A stretch of DNA of 64,000 nt from Vogesella sp. LIG4 (GCF_900090205.1 NZ_LT607802.1:1497215-1561214), one strand, 5' to 3'; positions 8,952 through 20,641 are shown, numbered from the stretch's first letter. Translations and numbers: made by a program. The notes: generated by a model from the letters alone, not told the origin.

Positions 8952-11137
8952 TCTGTCTCCGGAATGTTGTTGATATTGCTGTAGCCCGGGATGGCCAGGC
9001 GCAGCGTTTCCATGGGGTTGCTGCCGATGCTGCTGAGGTCCTTCAACTCCAGCTGCAGGTAGATGGCGTTCTTGTACTGGTTGATGTCGGTCAGGTAGCG
9101 TTCACCGACCACGCGCACGATCCAGCAGCCCTGGTTGTACTCGACACCGGCCAGGCGCTGTAGCACTTTCTTGTCCTGCAGCGAGTAGTTCTGGCGGCCA
9201 ACGGCATACCAGTTGCGGGCGATCGGCCATTGCGCGGCCACGTCGACGGTGCGCAGTGGGCCGTAGTTGCCGGCATTGTCCAGCAGTTCGTTGCGGCCGG
9301 AGCGGTAGCGTACGCTGAGTGTCTTGCCAGCGGAAGGGGCGTAGCGCAACTGGGCGGTGAAGCGTTCGGTCTTGGCCAGCGCCTGGTTGTACTGGTAAGT
9401 GGTATCCAGACGCAAGGCACTGGTGAGGTCGCCACCAACCGTGGACAGGATGTCGGAGCGTTTTTGCTGGCGGGCGGTAGCGCTGCCGCTCAGGGCGATG
9501 TCGTCATTGTTCAGGTAGAAGCGCTGACCAACTGCCACGCGCAGGTGCTCCAGACCGTTCTGGTTGTCCAGCAGGCTGCTGGTGACGGCGGTGGTGATCT
9601 GCTGGGCGGCATTGATGCGGTCATAGCCGGAGAAGCGGTTCTCGCTGAACAGCTGGGCAAAACTCAGATCGTTTTCCGAGGTGTCGAAGTTGGGCAGCTT
9701 GCTCTGGTCCACGCTCGGGATGTGCACGAAATACAGCCGCGGCTCCAGCGTCTGGGTCAGATCGCGGCCGTTGAAGCTGGTCGGGCGTTCGAAGAGCAGA
9801 CCGCTGTCCAGCGTAGTGATCGGCAGGGTGCGGTCCCGGGTGGTGGCCGGGCTGCCGTTGTAGGCGTCCAGGTCGTAGTGGGTGTAATGCACGCCGAACT
9901 TGGCTTTCAGGAAGCCCCACGGTTTGTCCATCGACCAGGTGACGCTGGGGTAGGCCACTTCACGCCAGCCGTCCTGCAATGTACGGTGCTCGAAACGGGT
10001 GACTTCGCTTTCCAGGTTGGCGCTGAAGTCGCCGAACTGCTTGTTGCTGGCAATGGTCAGCTTGGGCACGCGGGCGTACTGCTCGGTGCCGTTGTCCAGG
10101 GTCTGGTAGCGCGAGGCGCTGAGGTTCACATTGCCCCAGCTCGGCTTGTAGTTCACCCAGGCTTCACGCAGCAGGTTGCTGCTGGTGGCCACGGCGGTGC
10201 TGTTGCCGAAGTCGGTGTAGTAATCCTTGTCGGACACCACGGTGCCGTCGATGCCGAACGTCAGCTGCGGGTTGATCGTCTGCTTGTGATCGAGCTGCCA
10301 CAGGTAGCGGTCACTGTCGGTCTTGCGGTCGTTCGGCAGCTGCTCGGTATAGATGCGGCCACGGTAGTCCGGCTGCAGGTAGCGCCCTTCCAGTCCCAGC
10401 ATCAGGCCGCGCTGTTCGATGTAGCGCGGGGTGATGGTGGCATCGTAGTTGGGCGCGATGTTCCAGTAATACGGCAGCGATACCTGCAGGCCGTCGCTGC
10501 CGGTGGTGACGGTGGGGAACAGCAGGCCGCTCTTGCGGCCGCCATCCAGCGGAAAGTCCATCCACGGCGTGTACAGGATGGGCACGCCTTCGAACTGGAC
10601 CCAGGCGTTGCGCGCCACGCCGACATTGCTGACGTAATCCAGGTTGATGCTGCCGGCACGCAGGTACCAGGAGTCGTCGCCGGGGCTGCAGGTATTGGCG
10701 CGGGTGCCTTGCAGCTGGTAGTGACTCTTGCCGTCCATCACCAGTTTTTCGGCATGGCCGCGCAGCACGCGCTTGCCGTGGCCGAAGGCGAAATCGGCAT
10801 TGCTGCCGCTGCCGCTGTCGGTGGCCAGGTAGGCCTCCAGCCCGTCGGCATCCACTGTGCCGTCCGGCTGCTGCATATGGGCGCGGTCGCCGGCGCGCAG
10901 CAGCTGCTTGTCCACGTAGTATTCCAGCCAGTCGGCATCGAACTCCTGCGTGCCGCGGGTGGCCTTTACCGAGCCGGTGGCGCGCAATTGCTGGTCCATC
11001 TGGCCGGAAATGGCATCGGCTTCCACGTGCAGCGGCCCGGCCTGTCGGGATTCTGCAAGCGTGAACGGGGCCAGAAACAAGGGAAGCAGGGCTGCGGTGA
11101 GTGGGGCAAGACGAAAGCGGGAGCGCATGGATAGCAT
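8948..11137 (-). CDS. lptD: LPS-assembly outer membrane protein LptD
   Basis: The outer-membrane barrel that, with LptE, inserts lipopolysaccharide into the outer leaflet. A signal peptide ends near LAPFTLAES, and an OstA/LptA-like jelly-roll follows (GPLHVEADAISGQMDQQLRATG). The rest is the large barrel, with aromatic-rich alternating strands up to the C-terminus. Total length is 729 residues, somewhat shorter than the E. coli protein (about 780). Cysteines sit near residues 150 and 675, fewer than the four of E. coli, so the disulfide pattern must differ. The start at 11137 has a weak AGG upstream; an ATG at 11128 is possible. The gene is divergent from amgK, with about 80 bp between the chosen starts. 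Confidence 0.95.
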   Translation of the reverse strand: MLSMRSRFRLAPLTAALLPLFLAPFTLAESRQAGPLHVEADAISGQMDQQLRATGSVKATRGTQEFDADWLEYYVDKQLLRAGDRAHMQQPDGTVDADGLEAYLATDSGSGSNADFAFGHGKRVLRGHAEKLVMDGKSHYQLQGTRANTCSPGDDSWYLRAGSINLDYVSNVGVARNAWVQFEGVPILYTPWMDFPLDGGRKSGLLFPTVTTGSDGLQVSLPYYWNIAPNYDATITPRYIEQRGLMLGLEGRYLQPDYRGRIYTEQLPNDRKTDSDRYLWQLDHKQTINPQLTFGIDGTVVSDKDYYTDFGNSTAVATSSNLLREAWVNYKPSWGNVNLSASRYQTLDNGTEQYARVPKLTIASNKQFGDFSANLESEVTRFEHRTLQDGWREVAYPSVTWSMDKPWGFLKAKFGVHYTHYDLDAYNGSPATTRDRTLPITTLDSGLLFERPTSFNGRDLTQTLEPRLYFVHIPSVDQSKLPNFDTSENDLSFAQLFSENRFSGYDRINAAQQITTAVTSSLLDNQNGLEHLRVAVGQRFYLNNDDIALSGSATARQQKRSDILSTVGGDLTSALRLDTTYQYNQALAKTERFTAQLRYAPSAGKTLSVRYRSGRNELLDNAGNYGPLRTVDVAAQWPIARNWYAVGRQNYSLQDKKVLQRLAGVEYNQGCWIVRVVGERYLTDINQYKNAIYLQLELKDLSSIGSNPMETLRLAIPGYSNINNIPETE

Positions 11138-11217
11138 CAGCCTGTCGGTGAGTGTGGGGGCTGGTCAAAGCGGGTTACAATCACGTCATTGTACCCAATT
11201 TGCCGATATACGCGACT

Positions 11218-13497
<2,280 letters not shown>

Positions 13498-13619
13498 CGC
13501 GTGCGCTTGTAATAAGCCGGCGATTGTTGCTATTCCAGGTGCTACCATTAGGCTATCCGCATGCCGCGCATCGCCGCCGTTCAGGCTGGCTCCTGTGCAT
13601 GTCGCCCGGAGAAAACAAC

Positions 13620-14150
13620 ATGAAAAAGATTCCGCTGTTGTTCGCATGCTGTCTGTCGCTGCTGGCGGCGCAGGCATTCGCCGGGGTGATCCCCACCGTT
13701 CCCGCTACCGAAACCGGCGACAGCCATACCCAGACCCGTGCCTACGCCGGCCTGAAGTGGACGCTGGGCGAAGGCCCGACACCGTCGCTGGTGCTGGGGC
13801 TGGTGAATGCCCGCACCACCTCCGGCGGCCATAGCGATGGCGCCGACCTGGTGCTGAGTTTCGGCCTGACTGGCGGCATCAAGCCGCAGGCGCTGAAGCT
13901 GAGCTACCTGAACGGCAGCAACGAGGTGCAGGGCGAGCTGGGGCTGGGCTACAGCTTCGTTGCCGGCAAACCGTTCGGCGGGCTTGGCCTGCGCGGGCCG
14001 TACGCCACCCTGGCCGGCGACTACCTGGACAGCAAGATACTGCCCAGCCTGACCCTGCACAGCCTGGGCAAGTTCGACAAGCCGCAGCCGCATTACAGCT
14101 GCCCCAGCAGTCTGTACACCCTGTCGGGCACCACCTGTATCGGGCCGTAA
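13620..14150 (+). CDS. Hypothetical secreted protein
   Basis: I do not recognise this family. The 176-residue product has a clear signal peptide (MKKIPLLFACCLSLLAAQAFA). A glycine-rich body with alternating short strands follows (YAGLKWTLGEGPTPSLVLGLV, GELGLGYSFVAGKPFGG). The C-terminal pair of cysteines (YSCPSSLYTLSGTTCIG) could form a disulfide. A small beta-barrel or periplasmic beta-protein is plausible. GGAG lies 9 bp before the ATG. It stands alone between ruvC and the GMC dehydrogenase genes. Confidence 0.75.
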   Translation: MKKIPLLFACCLSLLAAQAFAGVIPTVPATETGDSHTQTRAYAGLKWTLGEGPTPSLVLGLVNARTTSGGHSDGADLVLSFGLTGGIKPQALKLSYLNGSNEVQGELGLGYSFVAGKPFGGLGLRGPYATLAGDYLDSKILPSLTLHSLGKFDKPQPHYSCPSSLYTLSGTTCIGP

Positions 14151-14198
14151 GCGGGCTACCCGATTGGCAATGCTGACAACGCGAGGCACGGTATAGCG

Positions 14199-14690
14199 AT
14201 GCATCTGGCCTCTCCCCAGCGGCGGCAACTCCTGCAGGTGGTTGCCGCCTTTTTCGTGGCTTGCGGCGTAGCGCCGCTGCCTGCCGCCCCCTTGGCCGTG
14301 CCCGACGCCAGCGAGCGCCGCACGCTGGCCGCCTTTGTCGATGTGCTGCTGCCGCGCGATGCGCTGTCGCCCGCCGCCAGCGAGCTGCAGGTGGACGATA
14401 TGCTGTGGCAGCTGGCCGGCCACGATGCGCGCTTCCGCCAGTTGCTGGCGCTGGGCTGCCAGTGGCTCAACCTCGGCGAGCAGGGGCAATTCGCCGCGCT
14501 GGCGCCGGAGCAGCAGCAGGCCGTGGTGGCCTGGATGGCCGAGTCGGACTGGAACCACCCGCCACGCCGCTTTTACGAACTGGTGCGCCAGAGCGCCATT
14601 AGCGGCTACTACAGCCAGCCGGCGGCACGCGCCGGGCTGGACCTGCCGCTGGCGCCGCAACCACAGGGCTATCCGCCGCCATGGGACTGA
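14199..14690 (+). CDS. Gluconate 2-dehydrogenase subunit 3-like protein
   Basis: A 163-residue exported small subunit. The N-terminus (SPQRRQLLQVVAAFFVACG) has a twin-arginine pair before a hydrophobic stretch, consistent with Tat export of the folded complex with its flavin subunit. The body has the family's DVLLPRD and helical segments. Its stop overlaps the start of the GMC oxidoreductase by 10 bp, showing coupling. In gluconate or sorbitol dehydrogenases this subunit accompanies a flavoprotein and a cytochrome c; no cytochrome gene is present here. Confidence 0.8.
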   Translation: MHLASPQRRQLLQVVAAFFVACGVAPLPAAPLAVPDASERRTLAAFVDVLLPRDALSPAASELQVDDMLWQLAGHDARFRQLLALGCQWLNLGEQGQFAALAPEQQQAVVAWMAESDWNHPPRRFYELVRQSAISGYYSQPAARAGLDLPLAPQPQGYPPPWD

Positions 14691-16345
14691 AACCGCGTTT
14701 CGATGCCGTCATCGTCGGCGCCGGCGCCGGTGGTGCCGCTGCCGCCTGGCGGCTGTGCCGGCACGGCCTGTCGGTACTGCTGCTGGAGGCCGGGCCGCGC
14801 TTCCAGCCGGCGCGCGATTACAGCCTGCAGCTGCCGGACTGGGAACGGCTGCACTTTCCGCAGCTGCCCGGCAGCCAGGCGCGCATCAGCTTTGCCGATT
14901 TCGCCGCGCTGGACCCGGCAGCACAGGATCTGCGCTCGTGGAGCAAGGCTGGCGGGGCCATGGTGCGCTCCGGCGTGCGCGAACCGATGGGGCCCGGCTA
15001 CTGGCATGTGCAGGGTGTAGGCGGGAGCACGTTGCATTTCGTTGGCGAGGCGCACCGGTTGCACCCGGCGGCGATGAAGTTGCGCAGCGATTTTGGCGTC
15101 GGCCACGACTGGCCGCTGGATTACGCCGCGCTGGAGCCCTACTACCAGCAGTGCGAGCAGCTGATCGGCGTGGCCGGCCCGGCCGAACAGGGCGCGCGCT
15201 GGCGCTCCGCACCGTACCCGCTGCCGGCGCATCCGCTCAGCCCGGCAGCACAGCGGCTGGCGCAGGCCGGGGCCACGCTCGGCATGCACTGGCAGGCCAA
15301 TTCCCGCGCCGCGCTATCGCGCGTTTACGATGGCCGCCCGGACTGCAACTACTGCGGCCAGTGCAGCCGCGGCTGCCCGCGCGGCGACAAGGGCTCGGCC
15401 GATGTCACCTTCATTCGCCACGCCGAAAGCAGCGGCCGGCTGCAACTGCGCACCGGCAGCCGCCTGCTGCGCATGGAAAGCGGCAGCAATGGCCTGATCC
15501 GCGCCATTGAATATGTTGAGGGCAGCCAGCGCCACCGGGTGGAAACGCCGCTGCTGATCCTGGCCGCCGGTGCGGTGCAGACGCCGCGGCTGTTGCTGGC
15601 GATGCGCAGTCGCGAACAGCCGCACGGGCTGGCCAACGGCTCCGGCCAGGTTGGCCGCAATTTCCTGGAAACGCTGTTCTGGTCCAGCACCGCGCTGCTG
15701 CCGGCGCTGCATGGCAGCCATCGCGGCCTGCCGGCCGATGCCATCTGCTGGGATTTCAACGCGCCGCAGGCGATTGCCGATGTGGTCGGCGGCTGCCGTT
15801 TCAATTCCACGGTGCAGGAAATCGGCCTGACCGGGCCCATCGCCTATGCCTCGCGCGTGGTGGCCGGCTTTGGCGCCGCGCTCAAGCAGGGCGTGCGCGA
15901 CAGCTTTGGCCACTGCCTGTCGGTGGGGGCGATCGGCGAAGTGCTGCCCAACGAACGCAGCTTCATCGATCTGCACCCGAGCGAGCGGGATGATCTGGGC
16001 ATGCCGCTGCCGCGCATCCATGCCGAACTGGGCGAGAGCGAGATCCGCCGCCTGCGCTTCATGGCGCAGCAGTCGCGGCGCCTGCTGCAGGCGGCTGGCG
16101 CCAGCGAGCTGGTGGAGGAAGTCGGCGCCTGGGACCAGTTCTCCACCACCCATGCCTTCGGCACCTGCCGCATGGGCGCCTCCAGCGCGGACAGCGTGGT
16201 GGATGCCAATAACCGCAGCCACGACCACGCCAATCTGTACATCACCGATGCCAGTGTGTTTCCCTCCAGCGGGGGCGGCGAGTCGCCGTCGCTGACCATC
16301 CAGGCGCTGGCGCTGCGGGCGGCGGATCATATTGCCGGCAGCTAA
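14681..16345 (+). CDS. GMC-family FAD oxidoreductase (gluconate 2-dehydrogenase-like large subunit)
   Basis: A 554-residue flavoprotein that probably oxidises a sugar, sugar acid or alcohol. The N-terminal dinucleotide-binding motif is in FDAVIVGAGAGGAAAAW. A cysteine motif in the middle (CNYCGQCSRGCPRG) resembles an Fe-S or structural cysteine cluster found in related dehydrogenases. The C-terminal GMC half has the catalytic histidine region FGTCRMG and the late NLYITDASVFPSSGGGESPS. It is exported with the preceding subunit, which supplies the Tat signal. A repeat element begins 7 bp after its stop. Confidence 0.88.
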   Translation: MGLKPRFDAVIVGAGAGGAAAAWRLCRHGLSVLLLEAGPRFQPARDYSLQLPDWERLHFPQLPGSQARISFADFAALDPAAQDLRSWSKAGGAMVRSGVREPMGPGYWHVQGVGGSTLHFVGEAHRLHPAAMKLRSDFGVGHDWPLDYAALEPYYQQCEQLIGVAGPAEQGARWRSAPYPLPAHPLSPAAQRLAQAGATLGMHWQANSRAALSRVYDGRPDCNYCGQCSRGCPRGDKGSADVTFIRHAESSGRLQLRTGSRLLRMESGSNGLIRAIEYVEGSQRHRVETPLLILAAGAVQTPRLLLAMRSREQPHGLANGSGQVGRNFLETLFWSSTALLPALHGSHRGLPADAICWDFNAPQAIADVVGGCRFNSTVQEIGLTGPIAYASRVVAGFGAALKQGVRDSFGHCLSVGAIGEVLPNERSFIDLHPSERDDLGMPLPRIHAELGESEIRRLRFMAQQSRRLLQAAGASELVEEVGAWDQFSTTHAFGTCRMGASSADSVVDANNRSHDHANLYITDASVFPSSGGGESPSLTIQALALRAADHIAGS

Positions 16346-16351
16346 GCGCCT

Positions 16352-16477
16352 GTTCATGATCTGCTGCGCTGAGGCGATACGGCGTTGAATTCGACTCGGG
16401 GATGCGTATTTACGCTGTGTAAACGCCGCGCCCCTCGGTTTTCGCCTTGTCTCGCTCTCGCTCGCGAGAGCGTGAAC
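16352..16477 (+). repeat. Stop-adjacent palindrome-ended element, copy A
   Basis: The 126-bp element begins GTTCATGATCTGCTGCGC and ends GAGAGCGTGAAC, so its ends are inverted. The interior block GTGTAAACGCCG and the block TTTTCGCCTTGTCTCG are shared with copy B (18505) and partly with copy C. It starts 7 bp after the GMC gene's stop. Confidence 0.75.
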
Positions 16478-16566
16478 ACGCGCCAGGTGCTTTCTTGTCC
16501 GTGGCCAAGGTTGGCTGCAACAATGTTGCCCACACTGATGTCATCAAAAAAATAGTGGAGTTTGCC

Positions 16567-17040
16567 ATGTGGAACGACTACGCCATTGCCCGCGCCCTGC
16601 ACGTGCTGGCCATTCTGCTGTGGGTAGGCGGCGTGGCTTTTGTCACCGTGGTGCTGATTCCGGCCATCCGCCGGCATATTCCGGAGCAGCAGCAATACAC
16701 GCTGTTCGAAACCGTGGAGCACCGCTTCGGCGCCCAGGCGCGGCTGTGGGTGCTGCTGGCGTTGGGCAGCGGCTTGTGGATGCTGCATGCCAGCGCCGGC
16801 TGGGCGCGGCTGCTGGATACCGGCTGGCTGCAGCTGATGCTGGCCGCCTGGCTGCCGTTCTTCCTGATGCTGTTCCTGCTGGAGCCGCTGTTCATCCACC
16901 GCTGGCTGCGCAACAAGGCGGCGCGCGACCCGGCCGGCAGCATGCGCCTGCTGCAATGGCTGCACGTGGGCCTGCTGGCACTGACCCTGGCGGCCGCCGT
17001 GGCCGGGGTGGTGGGCGCGCACGGCGGCTGGCGCTTCTAG
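16567..17040 (+). CDS. Integral membrane protein, CopD-like
   Basis: A 157-residue protein with four predicted membrane helices: about residues 8-31 ([20 protein letters not shown]), 58-76, 82-105 and 131-152. The early histidine in [13 protein letters not shown] and the paired helices resemble CopD / DUF2214-type inner-membrane proteins, some of which bind haem or copper. GTGGAG lies upstream of the ATG. The frame is open upstream into the repeat element, but that extension is repeat sequence. Function unknown. Confidence 0.7.
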   Translation: MWNDYAIARALHVLAILLWVGGVAFVTVVLIPAIRRHIPEQQQYTLFETVEHRFGAQARLWVLLALGSGLWMLHASAGWARLLDTGWLQLMLAAWLPFFLMLFLLEPLFIHRWLRNKAARDPAGSMRLLQWLHVGLLALTLAAAVAGVVGAHGGWRF

Positions 17041-17155
17041 CGCGGCACGGCCGGCGGCGGCGCTGTGGCACAATGCCGGGCAGACCGCCGGCTTACCCGG
17101 CCGGCATCATCCTTCCTTTGCGCCGCGCTGCGGCCAACCTTGTGAAAGACCCCGC

Positions 17156-17749
17156 ATGATCGGACGACTCACCGGCAACCTGATCGAAAAACTGCCGCCG
17201 CAAATCACCGTGGACGTGAACGGCGTCGGCTACGACGTGGACGTCACCATGACCACCTTCTACCAGCTGCCGGCGCCGGGGCAGAAGGTGACGCTGTTCA
17301 CCCACCTGGTGGTGCGCGAGGACGCTCACCTGCTGTACGGCTTTGCCAGCCGCGACGAGCGCGAAACCTTCCGCCAGCTGATCAAGATCACCGGCATCGG
17401 CGCCAAGATCGCGCTGGCCATCCTCTCCGGCATGACCGCCGACGAGCTGGCCATCGCGGTGGCCAGCGAGGACATCAAGCGGCTGTCGTCGGTGCCGGGC
17501 ATCGGCAAGAAAACCGCCGAGCGCCTGGTGCTGGAACTGCGCGGCAAGCTGGCCACCGGCGGCAACCTCACCGTGCCGGGCGGCCTGCCGTTTGCTGCCA
17601 CCCCGGACGAGAAGAGCGACATCGTCAATGCGCTGCTGGCATTGGGCTACAACGAAAAAGAGGCCGCCGCGGCTACCAAGGGCTTGCCGGCGGAGGTTAC
17701 CGTCAGCGACGGCGTGCGCCTGGCGCTGAAAAACCTGATGAAGGGCTGA
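17156..17749 (+). CDS. ruvA: Holliday junction branch migration protein RuvA
   Basis: Binds the four-way junction and loads the RuvB motors. The 197-residue protein has the N-terminal OB domain ([20 protein letters not shown]), two helix-hairpin-helix motifs ([32 protein letters not shown]), and a C-terminal RuvB-binding domain ([17 protein letters not shown]). An SDR gene starts 2 bp after its stop. Confidence 0.96.
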   Translation: MIGRLTGNLIEKLPPQITVDVNGVGYDVDVTMTTFYQLPAPGQKVTLFTHLVVREDAHLLYGFASRDERETFRQLIKITGIGAKIALAILSGMTADELAIAVASEDIKRLSSVPGIGKKTAERLVLELRGKLATGGNLTVPGGLPFAATPDEKSDIVNALLALGYNEKEAAAATKGLPAEVTVSDGVRLALKNLMKG

Positions 17750-17751
17750 AC

Positions 17752-18498
17752 ATGAGCAAGGTGCTGCTGATCACCGGCGCCAGCCGCGGCATCGGCGCCG
17801 CCACCGCGCGGCTGGCTGCGCAGCAGGGCTGGGCGGTGGCGGTGAACTACCACCACAACCACACTGCTGCCGAGGCGGTGGTGGCCGACATCCGCGCCGC
17901 CGGCGGCAAGGCGGTGGCGATTGCGGCCAACGTGGCGGACGAGGTGGACGTGCTGCGCATGTTTGCCGAGTGCGAAGCGGCGCTTGGCCCGCTGTCGGCG
18001 CTGGTCAACAACGCTGGCGTGCTGGAGCAGCAGATGCGGCTGGACGAAATGAGCATGGCGCGCTGGCAGCGCATCATGGCCACCAATGTGCTGGGTCCGA
18101 TGCTGTGCTGCCGCGAGGCGGTGAAGCGGCTGTCCACCCGCCACGGCGGGCCGGGCGGCGCCATCGTCAACGTCTCCTCCGCTGCCGCGCGGCTGGGTTC
18201 GCCGGGCGAATACGTGGACTATGCCGCCAGCAAGGGCGCGCTGGATACGCTGACCATGGGGCTGGCCAAGGAAGTGGCTGCCGAGGGCATCCGCGTCAAC
18301 GGCGTGCGCCCCGGCTTCATCTACACCGATATGCACGCCGACGGCGGCGAACCGGGCCGCGTCGACCGCGTGAAAAGCGCGGTGCCGATGCAGCGCGGCG
18401 GCCAGCCGGAAGAAGTGGCGGCCGCCATCCTGTGGCTGTTGTCCGATGCGGCGTCGTTTACCACCGGGCATATGCTGGATGTTTCCGGCGGGCGCTGA
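17752..18498 (+). CDS. Short-chain dehydrogenase/reductase
   Basis: A 248-residue classical SDR with a FabG-like layout: cofactor motif TGASRGIG, NNAG, the catalytic serine in NVSSAAARLG, and YAASK with the catalytic tyrosine and lysine. NADP(H) preference is likely from the arginine after TGAS. The substrate is unknown. It is translationally close to ruvA and probably co-transcribed. Repeat copy B begins 7 bp after the stop. Confidence 0.9.
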   Translation: MSKVLLITGASRGIGAATARLAAQQGWAVAVNYHHNHTAAEAVVADIRAAGGKAVAIAANVADEVDVLRMFAECEAALGPLSALVNNAGVLEQQMRLDEMSMARWQRIMATNVLGPMLCCREAVKRLSTRHGGPGGAIVNVSSAAARLGSPGEYVDYAASKGALDTLTMGLAKEVAAEGIRVNGVRPGFIYTDMHADGGEPGRVDRVKSAVPMQRGGQPEEVAAAILWLLSDAASFTTGHMLDVSGGR

Positions 18499-18504
18499 AT
18501 GCCG

Positions 18505-18624
18505 GTTCACGATCTGCTGCGCGGAAAAGCGTTTCGGGTGAGTGCGGCTCGCTCATTCACGGCGTGTAAACGCCGAGCCCTGCCGATTTTGCCTTGTCCC
18601 GCGCGGGCTCGCGGGATCGTGAAC
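18505..18624 (+). repeat. Stop-adjacent palindrome-ended element, copy B
   Basis: A 120-bp element with perfect 10-bp terminal inverted repeats (GTTCACGATC / GATCGTGAAC). It shares CTGCTGCGC, GTGTAAACGCCG and TTTGCCTTGTC with copy A, and starts 7 bp after the SDR stop. Confidence 0.8.
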
Positions 18625-18688
18625 AGGCTTTGAACAACAAGGCACCGCCGCACACTGCCGGCGGCGCAGCATCATCAAGGGGAACACC

Positions 18689-19465
18689 ATGCCCAACGTA
18701 GCGGTACTGATAGACGCGGACAATGTGTCGCCGGCCTGGATCGAAGACGTGCTGGAGGAGGCCGGCAAGCTGGGCGTGCTGGCGCTCAAGCGCGTCTATG
18801 GCGACTTCAGCCGCCATGACAAGGCCTGGCGCGACCTGTGCGCGCGCTTCGCCATTCACCCCATCCAGCAGTTTCCCAATACCAAGGGCAAGAACGCTTC
18901 CGACATCACCCTGGTGATCGACGCCATGGACATGCTGCACTCTGGGCGCTATCAAAGCTTCTGCCTGGTTTCCAGCGACAGCGACTTCTCGCGGCTGGCC
19001 ACCCGGCTGCGCGAGGACGGCCTGGAAGTGTGGGGCTTCGGTGAGGAAAAGACGCCGGGCGCCTTCGTCAACGCCTGCAGCAAGTTCGTGTACGTGGAAG
19101 TGCTGGCGATGGCCGACGACGTCACCAAGGCCGAAGAGGCCGGCAGCAAGGAGGGCGCGCCCGACAGTGGCAGGCAGAAGCCGGCGGCACGGGTACTGCG
19201 CCCGCTGGACAAGAAACTGCGCGCCCAGTTTCAGAAGGGCATCGAGAGCATGGACGATGACGAAGGCTGGGCCGACCTGGGCGGCGTGGGCAGCCTGCTT
19301 GGCCAGTGGATGCCGGACTTCGATCCGCGCAACTACGGCTTTGCCAAGCTTTCCGACCTGGTGGTGAAGTCCGGCTGGTTCGAGGTGTACAAGGCCGGCG
19401 GCGGCCGCGGTGGGGTATCGATCCGCCTCAAGCCGGGCAACGGCGGCAGCAAGAAGGCGAAGTAG
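18689..19465 (+). CDS. NYN-domain putative RNase with C-terminal LOTUS-like domain
   Basis: A 258-residue protein. The N-terminal NYN (PIN-like) domain carries the acidic metal-binding residues in VAVLIDADNVSP, ASDITLVIDAMDML and CLVSSDSDFSRL, the set expected for a Mg-dependent ribonuclease. The C-terminal region, about 175-255 (KKLRAQFQKGIESM, then NYGFAKLSDLVVKSGWFEV), resembles OST-HTH/LOTUS RNA-binding domains. This LabA/DUF88-type pairing is common in bacteria but little characterised. The gene is probably monocistronic; an uptake-motif terminator follows 16 bp later. Confidence 0.85.
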   Translation: MPNVAVLIDADNVSPAWIEDVLEEAGKLGVLALKRVYGDFSRHDKAWRDLCARFAIHPIQQFPNTKGKNASDITLVIDAMDMLHSGRYQSFCLVSSDSDFSRLATRLREDGLEVWGFGEEKTPGAFVNACSKFVYVEVLAMADDVTKAEEAGSKEGAPDSGRQKPAARVLRPLDKKLRAQFQKGIESMDDDEGWADLGGVGSLLGQWMPDFDPRNYGFAKLSDLVVKSGWFEVYKAGGGRGGVSIRLKPGNGGSKKAK

Positions 19466-19481
19466 CCCTGCCGGGCATGAA

Positions 19482-19525
19482 ACGTTGGCCGCAAGCCGTT
19501 GCCGGTTTGCGGCCAACATTTTTTA
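19482..19525 (+). terminator. Terminator built from an inverted pair of the 10-mer
   Basis: The copies at 19484 and 19508 form a stem (AACGTTGGCCGCAA with TTGCGGCCAAC and neighbours) followed by a run of T (ATTTTTTA). It directly follows the NYN-domain gene and is its likely terminator. Confidence 0.8.
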
Positions 19526-19530
19526 GTGGA

Positions 19531-19790
19531 GTGGAGTCCGCTGCGCGGATGATGTTTGAAGTCGCCGGTTCCGCCCGGCGGACGGGGTACTTTCTTTTGC
19601 TTCGCCAAAAGAAAGTACCCAAAGAAAAGGCGACACCCTGATATCTATTGGCGCTGCTCGAAACCCCGTGCAAAAAGGCACGCCCCAGGCGCCGCCGAAC
19701 TCGCCCCTCGCTAACGGCTCGGGACTCAGACAGATCGGCGTCTTAAAACCTGGGGCGCACCATTTTGCCCGGCTCGCGCCAACGGGATTG
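19531..19790. repeat. Dispersed intergenic repeat, copy 2
   Basis: It matches 1427-1660 in collinear blocks. It contains a perfect 14-bp hairpin at 19586-19619 (GGTACTTTCTTTTG / CAAAAGAAAGTACC). From memory, closely similar sequences recur in many proteobacterial genomes, which I cannot check here. No shared reading frame is seen. Confidence 0.7.
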
Positions 19791-19833
19791 GGGCGCGTCG
19801 GTTCGGTTCTACCTCTTGTGTCATTAGCAGGTA

Positions 19834-19860
19834 GCCCGGATGCGCTGGGCTTATCCGGGC
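19834..19860 (-). terminator. REP-like hairpin past ribB
   Basis: GCCCGGAT at 19834-19841 pairs with ATCCGGGC at 19853-19860, 20 bp beyond the ribB stop. It resembles common REP-type palindromes. No T tract follows on the minus strand, so a terminator role is uncertain. Confidence 0.4.
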
Positions 19861-19879
19861 CACGCGTGGCCGCGCTAGT

Positions 19880-20512
19880 TCAATGCGCGTTGCGCTCCAG
19901 CCATTCCACCAGTTCGGCCACCGTCAGCTGCGGCAGGCCGTGGCGTTCGGCGTAGGCGTCCAGTTCGGCGCCGCGCATCATGCTGCCGTCCGGGTTCATC
20001 AGTTCGCACAGCACGCCGGCCGGGCTGAAGCCGGCCAGTCGCGCCAGCTCCACCGCCGATTCGGTATGGCCGCGGCGTTCGCGCACGCCGCCGGCGCGGG
20101 CGATCAGCGGGTAGACGTGGCCGGGGCGTGCCAGGTCGGCGGGTACTGCTTGCGGGTTGATGGCGGCGCGGATGGTGGTGGTGCGGTCGGCGGCGGAGAC
20201 GCCGGTGCTTACGCCCTCGGCGGCTTCGATGCTGACGGTGAAGGCGGTGCCGTAGCGGCTGCCGTTGTTGGGCACCATCGGTGGCAGCTCCAGCCGCGCG
20301 GCGTGTTCCGGGGTCAGGCACAGGCAGACGATGCCGCTGCAGTCGCGGATCATGCGCGCCATTTCCGGCACGGAGAGCGCGTCGGCGGCCAGGATCAGGT
20401 CGGCTTCGTTTTCGCGGTCGTGGTCGTCGGCGACGATCACCGGCAGGCCGCGACGCAGGGCGTCGAGTGCGGCGTGGATGCGCAGGGAAAGGATATCGGT
20501 GTTGGCATTCAT
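19880..20512 (-). CDS. ribB: 3,4-dihydroxy-2-butanone-4-phosphate synthase
   Basis: Makes the four-carbon unit of riboflavin from ribulose 5-phosphate. The 210-residue protein is a stand-alone RibB, without the GTP cyclohydrolase II domain found in RibBA fusions. Key acidic and phosphate-binding residues lie in [20 protein letters not shown]. The segments [12 protein letters not shown] and [14 protein letters not shown] and the late [10 protein letters not shown] are standard. The ATG at 20512 follows GAGGA. An FMN riboswitch lies in the leader. Confidence 0.96.
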   Translation of the reverse strand: MNANTDILSLRIHAALDALRRGLPVIVADDHDRENEADLILAADALSVPEMARMIRDCSGIVCLCLTPEHAARLELPPMVPNNGSRYGTAFTVSIEAAEGVSTGVSAADRTTTIRAAINPQAVPADLARPGHVYPLIARAGGVRERRGHTESAVELARLAGFSPAGVLCELMNPDGSMMRGAELDAYAERHGLPQLTVAELVEWLERNAH

Positions 20513-20641
20513 GGGAACGGTCCTCAAGTACGGCGTTTGAGAAACACGTCACCGGGCAGGAAGCGGCGGCCTTGCGGCCAACCTTGCGCCACGCGGATTG
20601 CGCGCGCAGACACAGCGCCGCGCATGGCGCGGTACTGGCGT

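Noticed and set aside
16447..16566. N-terminal extension of the CopD-like membrane protein
   Set aside because: The extension is repeat copy A. The ATG at 16567 has a good binding site and begins the first membrane helix region.
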